Source: Eubacterium sp. AF36-5BH (GTDB lineage: Bacteria > Bacillota > Clostridia > Lachnospirales > Lachnospiraceae). Taken from it: a stretch of 64,000 nt of DNA. How positions within the stretch are numbered: the stretch's first letter is position 1; every line of letters starts with the position of its first letter. Below are positions 44,699 through 53,252 of this stretch, one piece after another. The DNA is taken from NCBI RefSeq assembly GCF_003460505.1, contig NZ_QTVG01000004.1, forward strand, positions 241,001-305,000, written 5' to 3'. A program made the translations under genes and the position numbers. The notes under the pieces are model-generated. The model was not told where the DNA came from and did not search any database. It saw only the letters and a list, made by a program, of their open reading frames with translations.

Positions 44699-46792
44699 AT
44701 GGGAGTTAATATTGAAAAAGTATTTGGAGAAAACGTATTTGACGACTCAGTTATGAAAGTTCGCTTACCTAAAAGTGATTTTGAGAGAGTTAAAACTCTT
44801 ATGCATGAAGGTGGAGAAATAACAGAAGATTTGGCAGATGTTGTTGCTCAGGCTATGAAAGAATGGGCATTGGAAAAAGGTGCTACACACTATACACATG
44901 TATTTCAACCATATGTTATTTCAGTAGGAGCTGAAAAACATGATTCATTTGCATCAGTACCAGTTGATGGAAAAATTGAAAATACATTTACAGGAAAAGA
45001 ATTATTAATGGGAGAACCTGATGCTTCTTCATTCCCTTCAGGTGGACTTAGAGAAACATGTGGAGCAAGAGGATATACAGCATGGGACATTACATCTCCT
45101 GTTTACATTAAAGAAGATACACTTTGTATACCGACAGCTTTTTGCTCATATACAGGTGAATCACTTGACACAAAGACACCACTTCTTAAGGCAATGCATG
45201 CAGTAAGTAAGCAAGGTGTAAGACTTATGAGATTATTTGGAAATGAAAACACAAAGAGAATTTACTCATATGTTGGACCTGAACAGGAATACTTCCTTGT
45301 GGATAAGGAAAAATATTTGAAGAGACCTGACTTAATTTACTCAGGACGTACATTATTTGGAGCACCTGCTCCTAAGGGACAGGAAATGGACGATCAGTAT
45401 TTTGGCGCAATTCCTCCAAGAGTAAAAGCATTCATGGAAGACATAGATGCGAAATTATGGAAGTTAGGAATCACAGCAAAAACAGAACATTGCGAGGTTG
45501 CTCCAGGACAGTTTGAAATTGCCCCAATCTTTTCAATTTCAAATGTTGCTTTAGATAACAACCTTTTAGTAATGGATATTTTAAAGAAAACAGCAAGACA
45601 GCATGGCTTAATTTGCTTACTTCATGAAAAACCATTTGATGGAATCAACGGTTCAGGTAAGCACAACAACTGGTCACTTACAACTGATGATGGAATTAAC
45701 TTATTTAAACCTGGAAAAAAACCTGAAAATAACTCATTATTCCAGTTAGTATTAGCTTGTACAATGGCAGCTGTTGACGCACATGCAGTTCTTTTAAGAT
45801 TAGCAGCTTCAAATACAGGTAATGACCACAGATTAGGAGCTAATGAAGCACCACCTGCAATTATCTCAATGTACTTAGGAGATCAGGTTGGAGACGTTGT
45901 AGATCAGATTATTAAAAATGGTGAAGCTACATCAAGTCTTTCATCAGGAGAAATTGATTTTGGTATTAAGAAACTTCCAAAACTTGAGAAGGATCCTACA
46001 GATAGAAACAGAACATCACCATTCGCATTTACAGGTAACAGATTTGAATTTAGAATGGTTGCTTCATCAAACACAATTGGTGATGTAAATACAGTTCTTA
46101 ACGCAATGATGGCTGAACAGTTTGAAAAAGCTGTTGAAGTGTTAAGCAAGGCTGATGATTTCGAAACAGCAGTTACAGAATACACAGCTAAGTTAATGAG
46201 AGAACATCAGAGAATTATCTTCAACGGAAACGGATATTCAGAAGAATGGCCGGTTGAAGCTGAAAAGAGAGGTCTTCCAAACTGCAAATCTATTGTTGAT
46301 GCAATACCTGCATTATTAGATGATACAACAATTGAAATGTATGGTAAGTTTGGTATTCTTTCTAAGGCTGAATTAGCAGCAAGAAAGGAAATCTTATTTG
46401 AACAGTATGCAGGTGTTAGAAATATTGAAGCATTAACAATGGTAGATATGGCTAACAAGTTAATTATTCCTGCAACAGTTAAATATACAAAAGAACTTGC
46501 AGATACTGTTTTAGCAGTAAAAGAAGCTGGTGTAGATGCAACAATTCAGGCAGAAATGTTAGCAGATGCTACAGCAAAATTAGCTGAAATGAAGAAGGCA
46601 GTTAAGAACTTGTCAGAAGTAACAGAAAAAGCTGCAAACGCAGGAGATGCACAGGCAGTTGCAGTTGCTTACAAAGATGAAGTTATGGAAGCAATGGCTG
46701 AACTTAGAAAACCGGCTGATGAACTTGAAGTAGTTATGCCAAAAGAAGAATGGCCAATGCCTACATACGGTGATTTAGTATTTGAATTATAA
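44699..46792 (+). CDS. glnN: Glutamine synthetase type III
   Basis: A 697-residue glutamine synthetase, the length of the GSIII class. It joins glutamate and ammonia using ATP. Seen are SFPSGGLRETCGARGYTAWD at the start of the GSIII region, TYVGPEQEYFLVD-like YVGPEQEYFLVDKEKY, HCEVAPGQFEIAP and HEKPFDGINGSGKHNNWSL, which hold the metal and ATP residues, and RLGANEAPPAIISMYLG. It starts behind AGAAAGGAAC and stands alone after a structured leader. GSIII is typical of Bacteroides and clostridia. Confidence 0.95.
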   Translation: MGVNIEKVFGENVFDDSVMKVRLPKSDFERVKTLMHEGGEITEDLADVVAQAMKEWALEKGATHYTHVFQPYVISVGAEKHDSFASVPVDGKIENTFTGKELLMGEPDASSFPSGGLRETCGARGYTAWDITSPVYIKEDTLCIPTAFCSYTGESLDTKTPLLKAMHAVSKQGVRLMRLFGNENTKRIYSYVGPEQEYFLVDKEKYLKRPDLIYSGRTLFGAPAPKGQEMDDQYFGAIPPRVKAFMEDIDAKLWKLGITAKTEHCEVAPGQFEIAPIFSISNVALDNNLLVMDILKKTARQHGLICLLHEKPFDGINGSGKHNNWSLTTDDGINLFKPGKKPENNSLFQLVLACTMAAVDAHAVLLRLAASNTGNDHRLGANEAPPAIISMYLGDQVGDVVDQIIKNGEATSSLSSGEIDFGIKKLPKLEKDPTDRNRTSPFAFTGNRFEFRMVASSNTIGDVNTVLNAMMAEQFEKAVEVLSKADDFETAVTEYTAKLMREHQRIIFNGNGYSEEWPVEAEKRGLPNCKSIVDAIPALLDDTTIEMYGKFGILSKAELAARKEILFEQYAGVRNIEALTMVDMANKLIIPATVKYTKELADTVLAVKEAGVDATIQAEMLADATAKLAEMKKAVKNLSEVTEKAANAGDAQAVAVAYKDEVMEAMAELRKPADELEVVMPKEEWPMPTYGDLVFEL

Positions 46793-46814
46793 TTACTATT
46801 TATAATAAAACCTC

Positions 46815-46850
46815 AAAAGGAGTTTGCGATTTTTATCGCAAGCTCTTTTT
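46815..46850 (+). terminator. Terminator of glnN
   Basis: Stem of about 11 bp GAGTTTGCGAT / ATCGCAAGCTC with one wobble pair, TTTT loop and T-tail. Confidence 0.85.
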
Positions 46851-46922
46851 ATGTAATAAGAAATTCTTTCAGAATTTCTTATTACATAAAAACGTTTCAC
46901 TATGGATGCACACTAGCACAAA
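46846..46922. repeat. Terminator-associated palindromic repeat, copy 2
   Basis: A perfect inverted repeat with 22-bp arms (46846-46867 and 46871-46892) and a TTC centre, followed by flank CGTTTCACTATGGATGCAC. The core TAATAAGAAATTCT differs from copy 1 at one position (AATAGG against AATAAG). It shares the T-run of the glnN terminator, as copy 1 does for the aldolase terminator. Confidence 0.85.
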
Positions 46923-46930
46923 ATGAAAAA

Positions 46931-47022
46931 TGTTGCTAAAGCAACACGCGCTAGGCGCGTAGAATGCCCCAAGCGACATTCTTTTGGTTTAACAAGAAAT
47001 GTCCCTTGCTACATTTTTCTTG
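46931..47022. other. Four consecutive hairpins downstream of repeat copy 2
   Basis: TGTTGC-TAAA-GCAACA (46931-46946), ACGCGC-TAG-GCGCGT (46946-46960), AGAATG...CATTCT (46961-46982) and CAAGAAATGT...ACATTTTTCTTG (46993-47022, 2-base bulge). GC content is locally higher than the surroundings. It could be one larger element with the upstream palindrome or an RNA. No gene is seen in 46793-47122. Confidence 0.5.
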
Positions 47023-47122
47023 CGTTGTTTTGCATAATTGTATAGAATAGTATTTATTCGTAAAAAGATAATAAGTAAAAGCCCGCAATATTAAAAGTGG
47101 GATTAAGGAGAGAAAATTAAAG

Positions 47123-48136
47123 ATGAAAGTAATATTGGATATTCTATTGTTATTAGTAGGATTTTTATTCCTTATTAAAGGGGCTGATTTTTTCGTAGAT
47201 GGAAGCGTGGCAGTTGCCAGAAGATTGAAAGTTCCATCAATTGTAGTGGGACTTACAATTGTTGCGGTGGGAACATCGCTACCTGAACTTGCCGTAAGTT
47301 CATTTGCTTCAGCAAAAGGCTCTAATGCTATTGCAGTAAGTAATGTTGACGGTTCAAATACATTTAACCTTTTAATGGTTTTGGGTGTAACAGCTCTTTT
47401 TGCAAGCATTAAGGTGAAACAGTCTATATTGAAGAGAGAGTTCCCATTTTTAGCCATAATTTCCCTTATATTGATATTTTTATTAGGAGATGCATTGTGG
47501 TTTGGAGATATAATCGGAAATGTGAATTTGCTTAAATTTTCAAACGGAAATGCTACAGTAGGGTCTGTTGGACGAATAGACGGCATATTATTGTTGTTAC
47601 TGTTTGTAGGTTTTATTGCATGGACAATTTCTTATGCTTTAAGAGAAAGAACACAGGGCGATGATGGAGATATTCTAATGTCTAAGTCCAAATGTGTTTG
47701 GTTTATTCTTGGTGGTATAGTAGCAATTGTTGTAGGTGGAGAGGTAGTTGTAGATTGTGCCAAAAGTCTTGCATTGGCGGTAGGTATGAGCGAAACATTA
47801 GTAGGTCTTACAGTAGTAGCAATGGGAACATCTTTACCTGAGCTTGTTACATCAGCCGTTGCTGCGAAAAAAGGAGAAGCAGATTTGGCAGTGGGAAATG
47901 TAGTTGGCTCTAACATATCAAACATTTTATTGGTGTTAGGCGTTTCGGCTACAATATCACCTGTAACAGTTACTTTAAATAATGCGATTGATGCGGTTGT
48001 AGCACTACTTGTGGCAGTGATAGTTTATGTAGTGGCAATTACAAGTAAGAAGATTGAAAGAAAAGAAGGTATATTACTAATCTTTATTTATTGTTTATAC
48101 ATGGCATATATTATTTGCAGACAATATATGGCGTAA
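47123..48136 (+). CDS. Calcium/sodium antiporter (CaCA family, YrbG-like)
   Basis: A 337-residue membrane protein with about ten helices in two inverted halves. Each half has the ion-binding alpha repeat: TIVAVGTSLPELAVSSFASAKG with SNVDGSNTFNLLMVLG, and TVVAMGTSLPELVTSAVAAKKG with GNVVGSNISNILLVLG. It exchanges Na+ or H+ for Ca2+. It starts behind AAGGAGAGAAAATTAAAG and is a single gene with a following terminator. Confidence 0.94.
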   Translation: MKVILDILLLLVGFLFLIKGADFFVDGSVAVARRLKVPSIVVGLTIVAVGTSLPELAVSSFASAKGSNAIAVSNVDGSNTFNLLMVLGVTALFASIKVKQSILKREFPFLAIISLILIFLLGDALWFGDIIGNVNLLKFSNGNATVGSVGRIDGILLLLLFVGFIAWTISYALRERTQGDDGDILMSKSKCVWFILGGIVAIVVGGEVVVDCAKSLALAVGMSETLVGLTVVAMGTSLPELVTSAVAAKKGEADLAVGNVVGSNISNILLVLGVSATISPVTVTLNNAIDAVVALLVAVIVYVVAITSKKIERKEGILLIFIYCLYMAYIICRQYMA

Positions 48137-48141
48137 GTAAA

Positions 48142-48255
48142 AGATCACAGATTTGTTGGAAATGAATTTTTCACAAGAAGTTAGATATAACAATCTAACA
48201 TTTGCCAGCGAGTTCATTTGAAGATTAATTGAAAACAAATCTGTGGTCTTTTTTT
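48142..48255 (+). terminator. Long-range hairpin terminator after the antiporter
   Basis: 16-bp stem AGATCACAGATTTGTT / AACAAATCTGTGGTCT with one wobble pair, 76-base loop containing GTTAGAT / ATCTAAC, then seven T. Confidence 0.75.
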
Positions 48256-48264
48256 AGACAGCAA

Positions 48265-48395
48265 AAAGGATGCATCTCTGCATCCTTTCCGCAAATATAT
48301 TCTAATAATAAAAAAGGGAGGGAATCGGATAAATCCGATCCAAAAAAATTATGAAAAAACATAAACAAAATGTATAGCAACTTTTGTTTATGTTT
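48265..48395. other. Group of three hairpins in the 703-bp gap before ppiB
   Basis: AAAGGATGCA-TCTC-TGCATCCTTT (48265-48288), ATCGGAT-AA-ATCCGAT (48324-48339) and AAACATAAACAAAA / TTTTGTTTATGTTT (48357-48395, 14 perfect pairs). A GGGAGGGA tract (48316-48323) precedes the second, but only an 8-codon frame follows. A small RNA is possible. Nothing else is seen from 48396 to 48665. Confidence 0.4.
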
Positions 48396-48665
48396 ATATA
48401 ATAATTTGAAAACGTGAAAAAAGAGTGTTTTCGATGTAAAGAAATTATGAACAAGGTGTAAAAAAGAAAACTAAAATTGTTTCAACGTAAAATACGTGTT
48501 CCTATAGCTGAATTTCTGCACGAAATGTAAACAGTTATTGAGTAAGTGCGTCTCTACAAAAAGGAATGTATCTTTTGCTACTATATGCACCGCTACAATG
48601 TAAGAAAAAGTAAATTATGCCGGTACGTAAAAGCGCTACATTATTAAGAATAAAAGACGAGTTTT

Positions 48666-48711
48666 ATATTGAAAAAGAGGCAAGTTTCATATTGGAAAAG
48701 AGGCAAGTTGT
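48666..48711. repeat. 23-bp direct tandem repeat before the ppiB promoter
   Basis: Two adjacent 23-bp copies (48666-48688 and 48689-48711) containing AAAAGAGGCAAGTT differ at three positions. The second copy overlaps the -35 box. Confidence 0.7.
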
Positions 48712-48736
48712 ACTGTGAAAATAAATGTGTTAGAAT
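48708..48736 (+). promoter_or_regulatory. Promoter of ppiB
   Basis: TTGTAC (48708-48713), 17-bp spacer, TAGAAT (48731-48736). Confidence 0.65.
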
Positions 48737-48839
48737 ATTTAGAAATCCGAAATTTAATTTTGGACAAAATAAGAAAATGGTTGTCAGGGCAATATAAAGT
48801 CTGGCACTTAGAATATTTTAATAGAAAGGAACGAGAAAA

Positions 48840-49361
48840 ATGGCACAGAATCCAATAGTAACAATCGAAATGGAAAACGGAGACGTAATGAAGGCTGAAT
48901 TATATCCTGAAATCGCTCCAAATACAGTAAATAACTTTATAAGCTTAGTAAACAAAGGTTTTTATGATGGAGTAATTTTCCACAGAGTAATCAGAGGTTT
49001 TATGATTCAGGGTGGAGATCCACAGGGAACAGGTGTAGGTGGACCTGGATATTCTATTAAGGGTGAATTTTCATATAATGGTTTTGCAAATGACTTAAAG
49101 CATACAAAGGGTGTTCTTTCAATGGCAAGAACAATGGAACCAAATTCAGCAGGGTCACAGTTCTTTATTATGCATGAAACATCACCACATCTTGATGGTC
49201 AGTATGCAGCTTTTGGAAAAGTTGTAGAAGGTGAAGATATTATTGATAAGATTGCAGCAGTTGCAACAGATTATATGGATAAGCCTTTAGAAGAACAGAA
49301 AATGAAAAAAGTTACAGTTGAAACTTTCGGTCAGGACTATCCTGAACCTGAAAAGATGTAA
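48840..49361 (+). CDS. ppiB: Cyclophilin-type peptidyl-prolyl isomerase
   Basis: A 173-residue cytoplasmic cyclophilin starting behind GAAAGGAACGAG. It has the family hallmarks FHRVIRGFMIQGGDPQGTG, SMARTMEPNSAGSQFFIMH and YAAFGKVVEGEDIIDKIA. It catalyses proline cis-trans isomerisation in protein folding. No signal peptide. It is followed 12 bases later by a DUF1858 protein and is probably co-transcribed with it. Confidence 0.94.
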   Translation: MAQNPIVTIEMENGDVMKAELYPEIAPNTVNNFISLVNKGFYDGVIFHRVIRGFMIQGGDPQGTGVGGPGYSIKGEFSYNGFANDLKHTKGVLSMARTMEPNSAGSQFFIMHETSPHLDGQYAAFGKVVEGEDIIDKIAAVATDYMDKPLEEQKMKKVTVETFGQDYPEPEKM

Positions 49362-49373
49362 TGGAGGATTTCA

Positions 49374-49583
49374 ATGGCTAGAATAACAAAAGATATGATT
49401 ATTTCAGATATAATTGACATTCACATGGGATGTATACCAATTCTATTAAGTGAGGGAATGCATTGTGTGGGCTGTCCATCTGCTCAGGGAGAATCTTTAG
49501 AGGAAGCATGTTTGGTACATGGACTAGATGCAGACGCTTTAGCAAAGAAATTAAATGACTTTGTAGAAAATGTCAAAGAATAG
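49374..49583 (+). CDS. DUF1858 small redox-disulfide protein
   Basis: A 69-residue protein with the DUF1858 motif HCVGCPSAQGESLEEAC around three Cys. It matches the hybrid-cluster-associated redox disulfide domain found alone or fused in anaerobes. Start follows GGAGGATTTCA. The CxxC could be a disulfide or metal site; its partner is not visible. Confidence 0.88.
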   Translation: MARITKDMIISDIIDIHMGCIPILLSEGMHCVGCPSAQGESLEEACLVHGLDADALAKKLNDFVENVKE

Positions 49584-49587
49584 AAGA

Positions 49588-49613
49588 CGTACCACTATAG
49601 ATGAGTTGGTACA
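49588..49613. repeat. Remnant of the terminator-associated repeat flank
   Basis: ACGTACCACTATAGATGAG shares CGT-n-CCACTAT-n-GAT with the flanks at 43410 and 46893. No palindrome arm precedes it, so it may be a truncated copy. Confidence 0.35.
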
Positions 49614-49643
49614 AAAAAGAATAATTTTTAAAAAATAATTGCA

Positions 49644-49703
49644 AAAAAATAGTTCCAAAGATATTTGTTTTGTATGTAACAATATCATTTGGAACTATTT
49701 TTT
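49644..49703. terminator. Bidirectional terminator between DUF1858 and DUF6465 genes
   Basis: 16-bp perfect stem AAAAAATAGTTCCAAA / TTTGGAACTATTTTTT extended inside by GATATT / AATATC, with A/T-runs on both sides. Confidence 0.9.
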
Positions 49704-49722
49704 ATGGATTCTTAATTAAATC

Positions 49723-50262
49723 CTATAAAGCAACATCACCGATAATGCCATCGATAACATAGTATGCTTTCATATCTTCAGGTTTTACATAAATAGAAAC
49801 TGAATTTATTGTTCTCTTTTTATTTTTTGCTTTGAAGTCAGCCTTTACAGCTTCTTCAATCTGCTTAGCATCAAATTCCATTCCCTGGAACTGAACATAT
49901 AAGTTTGACTCTTTTTTAGTAGTCTTTTTAGCTGCTGTTTTCTTAGCTGTAGTCTTAGTAGCTTTCTTTTCTGTTGTTGTAGCTTTCTTTGTAACTGTTT
50001 TCTTAGGCTCTTCAACCTTCTTAGCAGTTGCTTTTGTTTCTTCAGCTTTCTTAGCTGGAGATTTCTTTGCTTCTGCAGTAGTCTTCTTTGTTTCAGTAAC
50101 TTTTTTTGCTTCAGTAGCAACAACCTTCTTCTCTGTAGTAGCTTTAGCAGTAGTTTTCTTTTCTGCTTCTGCGTTTAATATTGAAGAAACAGTAACCTGC
50201 TTTGGTTCTGCTTTAGTTTCAGCTGCTTTTGTACTGATTGTGTTTCCCTTTTTAGTTGCCAT
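49723..50262 (-). CDS. Lys/Ala/Thr-rich protein with DUF6465-like C-terminus
   Basis: A 179-residue very basic protein behind AAGGAGGATTATTT. Residues about 25-115 are low-complexity Lys-Thr-Ala-Glu repeats (AEAKKSPAKKAEETKATAKK) like histone H1 tails. The C-terminal 60 residues (NLYVQFQGMEFDAKQIEEAV, INSVSIYVKPEDMKAYYVID) match a small DUF6465-type domain. DNA or RNA binding by the basic part is an inference. Codon bias for Lys and Ala repeats produces spurious frames on the same strand. Confidence 0.85.
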   Translation of the reverse strand: MATKKGNTISTKAAETKAEPKQVTVSSILNAEAEKKTTAKATTEKKVVATEAKKVTETKKTTAEAKKSPAKKAEETKATAKKVEEPKKTVTKKATTTEKKATKTTAKKTAAKKTTKKESNLYVQFQGMEFDAKQIEEAVKADFKAKNKKRTINSVSIYVKPEDMKAYYVIDGIIGDVAL

Positions 50263-50359
50263 AATAAATAATCCTCCTTGAATTTAACCAGGGTGAATCA
50301 AGTCATGTATTAATGTATTAGTATATATCAACCCTAATTTAATTGTCTTTCACGCAAAT

Positions 50360-50388
50360 ATCATACATCTACTAAATAAATTATGCAA
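50360..50388 (-). promoter_or_regulatory. Promoter of the DUF6465 gene
   Basis: On the minus strand TTGCAT (50383-50388), 17-bp spacer, TATGAT (50360-50365). The rest of 50263-50721 holds the opposite promoter and no gene. Confidence 0.6.
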
Positions 50389-50548
50389 CGATTTACCTTG
50401 AAGTTTGTAACATTTGCCAAAAAAAGCGAATATTTTCGTAATAAAATTATGGAAATAAAAGTTAAAAATAATATATATGTGGACAAATAAAAGATTATAA
50501 GGAAGATTGGGAGTTTATGTATATAGGAAGAAAAACGTAGATATTTCA

Positions 50549-50577
50549 TTGACACTATGTCGAAAAATTGTTAAAAT
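50549..50577 (+). promoter_or_regulatory. Promoter of the SH3-domain protein gene
   Basis: TTGACA (50549-50554), 17-bp spacer, TAAAAT (50572-50577). It leaves a long leader of about 140 bases. Confidence 0.65.
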
Positions 50578-50721
50578 TTTATTACAGATGACGAGCACAA
50601 ATTTAACATATGTAACAAAAATGAATTATTAAATTAAAGATATACAATTTCTATATAAATACTAATTGTAAGTGACTACATTTGTTAAAGCATTAGATAG
50701 ATTAGTTTGGGTGTTAATAGG

Positions 50722-51183
50722 ATGAACATAAATAATAAAGAAGAATTAAAGAAACAGTTGTACATACATAGAAATAGAATATTTTATATTGCAGTATTTG
50801 CAATAGCTTCCATTATTACAATCGCATCAGTAATTGGAAGAAATGACAAGATTGTTTTAGTAGACAGCTCTCAGTTGGTTGTTAGTGAGAAAGAATCAAT
50901 TGATGTGAAAAATAAGGATGAGCAAAAAGTAGCGGCAGTTGATAGAAATGATGCAACAGTAGAGGACACACATATTGAAACTGAAAACACAACAGGCTCT
51001 AAGATAGTTATTAATACTGATATTTTGAATGTTAGAAAGGATGCCACAGAAGATTCGGAGGCATTGGGAATCGCTGAGCAGGGAGATGAATTTGATATTA
51101 TTGCAGAAGACGGTGAATGGATAGAAATTGACTATAATGGCAATAATGGATATGTAAAACAGGAATATGTACAGTTTAAATAA
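50722..51183 (+). CDS. Membrane-anchored bacterial SH3-domain protein
   Basis: About 153 residues from the ATG at 50722; a TTG at 50707 is an alternative, and neither has a clear ribosome site. A basic N-terminus and one helix (IFYIAVFAIASIITIASVIG) are followed by an acidic linker. The C-terminal 60 residues are an SH3b domain (DILNVRKDATEDSEALGIAEQGD, WIEIDYNGNNGYVKQEYVQ). Such domains bind cell-wall peptides. It probably sits on the outer face of the membrane. Confidence 0.85.
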   Translation: MNINNKEELKKQLYIHRNRIFYIAVFAIASIITIASVIGRNDKIVLVDSSQLVVSEKESIDVKNKDEQKVAAVDRNDATVEDTHIETENTTGSKIVINTDILNVRKDATEDSEALGIAEQGDEFDIIAEDGEWIEIDYNGNNGYVKQEYVQFK

Positions 51184-51192
51184 AATACATTT

Positions 51193-51226
51193 AAGAAATC
51201 CTTTATAATGGGATTTCTTTTTTTTA
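51193..51226 (+). terminator. Terminator after the SH3 protein
   Basis: Stem AAGAAATCC / GGATTTCTT with a 9-base loop, T-run. Confidence 0.75.
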
Positions 51227-51375
51227 TCACAAATGCTATAATGCTCTTTAACTGAACAAATATTATGGTTACAAAAGATAAACACATTATATTGGGAATT
51301 TATACATAATATAATGTAGACATTGTGACCGTAAGAGAAATGTAACTAACAGTTAAATATAGAAAAGGAGGGCGT

Positions 51376-51804
51376 ATGAATTATATTGGATGGTTAATAG
51401 TGTTTGTAGTTTTTGCGGCACTGGAGTTGATTTCCCTTGGAATGACCTGTATATGGTTTGCAATTGGAGCTTTGGCTGCCTGTGTTACATCATTGTTTAC
51501 CGGGAACTGGATTATTCAGGCAATTGTTTTTATAGTTGTTACGGTAATCGTATTGTTAGTGCTTAGACCTATTGCGGTAAAGTACATTAATAACAAAGCC
51601 GAGAGGACTAATGTGGAATCAATGGAAGGAAAGAACGGAAAAGTTATTTCTGAAATAGACAATATTAATGCAAAAGGAATGGTTCTTATTGACGGAATGG
51701 AATGGACAGCCAGAAGCGTTAATGAAGATATAATACCGGAAAACACATTAGTTGAAGTTGTAGCCATTGAGGGTGTTAAGGCTATTGTGAAAATTAAAAA
51801 GTAG
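51376..51804 (+). CDS. NfeD-family membrane protein
   Basis: A 142-residue protein behind AAAAGGAGGGCGT. Two or three membrane helices (WLIVFVVFAALELISLGMTC, IVFIVVTVIVLLVLRPIA) precede a C-terminal OB-fold (GKNGKVISEIDNINAKGMVLIDGMEWTARS). NfeD proteins nearly always lie beside an SPFH protein, as here 21 bases downstream. The pair is thought to organise membrane domains. Confidence 0.92.
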   Translation: MNYIGWLIVFVVFAALELISLGMTCIWFAIGALAACVTSLFTGNWIIQAIVFIVVTVIVLLVLRPIAVKYINNKAERTNVESMEGKNGKVISEIDNINAKGMVLIDGMEWTARSVNEDIIPENTLVEVVAIEGVKAIVKIKK

Positions 51805-51825
51805 ATATAAATAAGGAGGAGAAAA

Positions 51826-52740
51826 ATGGAAATTTTATTAGTAGTTATAGTGTTGGCAATTGTTGTCACATCAACATGTGTAAAGATTGTACCACAGGCA
51901 CATTCATATGTTATTGAAAGATTAGGCGTATACAAAGAAACATGGTCTGTAGGAATTCACTTTAAGGTGCCTTTTCTTGATAGAATATCAAGAAGAGTTA
52001 ATTTAAAGGAACAGGTTGCAGACTTTGAACCACAGCCTGTTATTACAAGAGATAATGTAACAATGCAGATTGATACTATTATTTTCTATCAGATTACAGA
52101 TCCAAAGTTATATGCTTACGGTGTTGAAAATCCAATAGTGGCAATTAAGTCACTTACAGCAACAACACTTAGAAATATTGTGGGTGATTTGGAACTTGAT
52201 GAAACACTTACATCAAGAGAAACAATAAATGCAAAAATGCGTACAGAATTAGATGTTGCAACTGATCCATGGGGAATTAAGGTAAACAGAGTCGAACTTA
52301 AGAACATTATTCCACCAAGAGATATTCAGGAAGCAATGGAAAAACAGATGCGTGCCGAACGTGAGAAACGTGAACAGATTCTTAGAGCTGAAGGTGAGAA
52401 GAAGTCAGCGGTTCTTATTGCAGAAGGTAAGAAAGAAGCAGCAATCTTAAATGCTCAGGCTGACAAGGAAGCAGCAGTTCTTAAGGCTGACGCTGAGAAG
52501 CAGAAGAAGATTCTTGAAGCTGAGGGTGAAGCCCAGGCTATTTTGAAGGTGCAGCAGGCTACAGCTGATGGTATTAAGGTAATTAAGGAAGCAGGAGCAG
52601 ATGAAGCTGTTCTTACAATGAAGAGTTTAGAAGCCTTTGCCGCAGCAGCAGATGGTCAGGCTACAAAGATTATTATCCCATCAGATATTCAGGGAATTGC
52701 AGGAAGCGTAAAAGCACTTGCAGAAGTTATTAAAGAATAA
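51826..52740 (+). CDS. SPFH/band-7 (stomatin-like, QmcA type) protein
   Basis: A 304-residue protein behind AAGGAGGAGAAAA. An N-terminal helix (LLVVIVLAIVVTSTCVKIV) anchors it. The SPFH domain spans about 20-200 (YVIERLGVYKETWSVGIHFKVPFLDRI). Ala/Glu/Lys-rich coiled coil follows (AEGKKEAAILNAQADKEAAV). Members oligomerise and shape membrane microdomains. It forms an operon with the NfeD gene upstream. Confidence 0.93.
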   Translation: MEILLVVIVLAIVVTSTCVKIVPQAHSYVIERLGVYKETWSVGIHFKVPFLDRISRRVNLKEQVADFEPQPVITRDNVTMQIDTIIFYQITDPKLYAYGVENPIVAIKSLTATTLRNIVGDLELDETLTSRETINAKMRTELDVATDPWGIKVNRVELKNIIPPRDIQEAMEKQMRAEREKREQILRAEGEKKSAVLIAEGKKEAAILNAQADKEAAVLKADAEKQKKILEAEGEAQAILKVQQATADGIKVIKEAGADEAVLTMKSLEAFAAAADGQATKIIIPSDIQGIAGSVKALAEVIKE

Positions 52741-52922
52741 TATTATGTAGAAATCAGAAAAATTAAAAACTTAATATAATGTAGAGTTATGAAAATTCAG
52801 ATTATTAAAGTTTAGTTATAATACTTGGGGCATATTTGATGTTAAAGAATACTTGAAAAGTAATGTATTTTAATGTAAGATATGCCCTGATATTAAGCAA
52901 AAATAAAACAGGTGAAAATATT

Positions 52923-53252
52923 ATGTACAATGAAGATAGAGTTTTGTGTGGGGCAAATTCCTATGAAAAAAAATATTATTTGAATCCTAAATTTAACAAT
53001 TTACCGGAACAGGTAAAACAGGAATTACAAATTATGTGTGTTATGTTTACTGAAGAGGTAGGTGGAACACTGATAGTTGAATATGATGAAGATGGTTACC
53101 TGCAGCTTATAACTCAGGCTGACGAGGGCGACTTGCTATACGATGAAATCGGAAGCGGATTGAAGATTCATCAGATTCAATTAGAGAAAAGAGAGCTTTT
53201 AGAAGCTCTTGAAATGTACTATAAAGTGTTTGTTTTAGGAGAAACGGAATAA
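52923..53252 (+). CDS. Small conserved DUF6145-like protein
   Basis: 109 residues from the ATG at 52923, which follows AGGTGAAAATATT; an upstream in-frame ATG at 52863 lacks a ribosome site. The protein is acidic ([57 protein letters not shown]) and resembles DUF6145 of clostridia. Its last base overlaps coaX, so they are coupled. Function unknown. Confidence 0.8.
   Translation: MYNEDRVLCGANSYEKKYYLNPKFNNLPEQVKQELQIMCVMFTEEVGGTLIVEYDEDGYLQLITQADEGDLLYDEIGSGLKIHQIQLEKRELLEALEMYYKVFVLGETE

Noticed and set aside
46951..47586. 211-codon minus-strand frame opposite the antiporter
   Set aside because: It lies against a clear CaCA antiporter gene with both alpha repeats and has no recognisable motif.
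49845..50123. Second minus-strand frame rich in Lys and Leu
   Set aside because: It is an out-of-frame shadow of the Lys-rich repeats of the DUF6465 gene.
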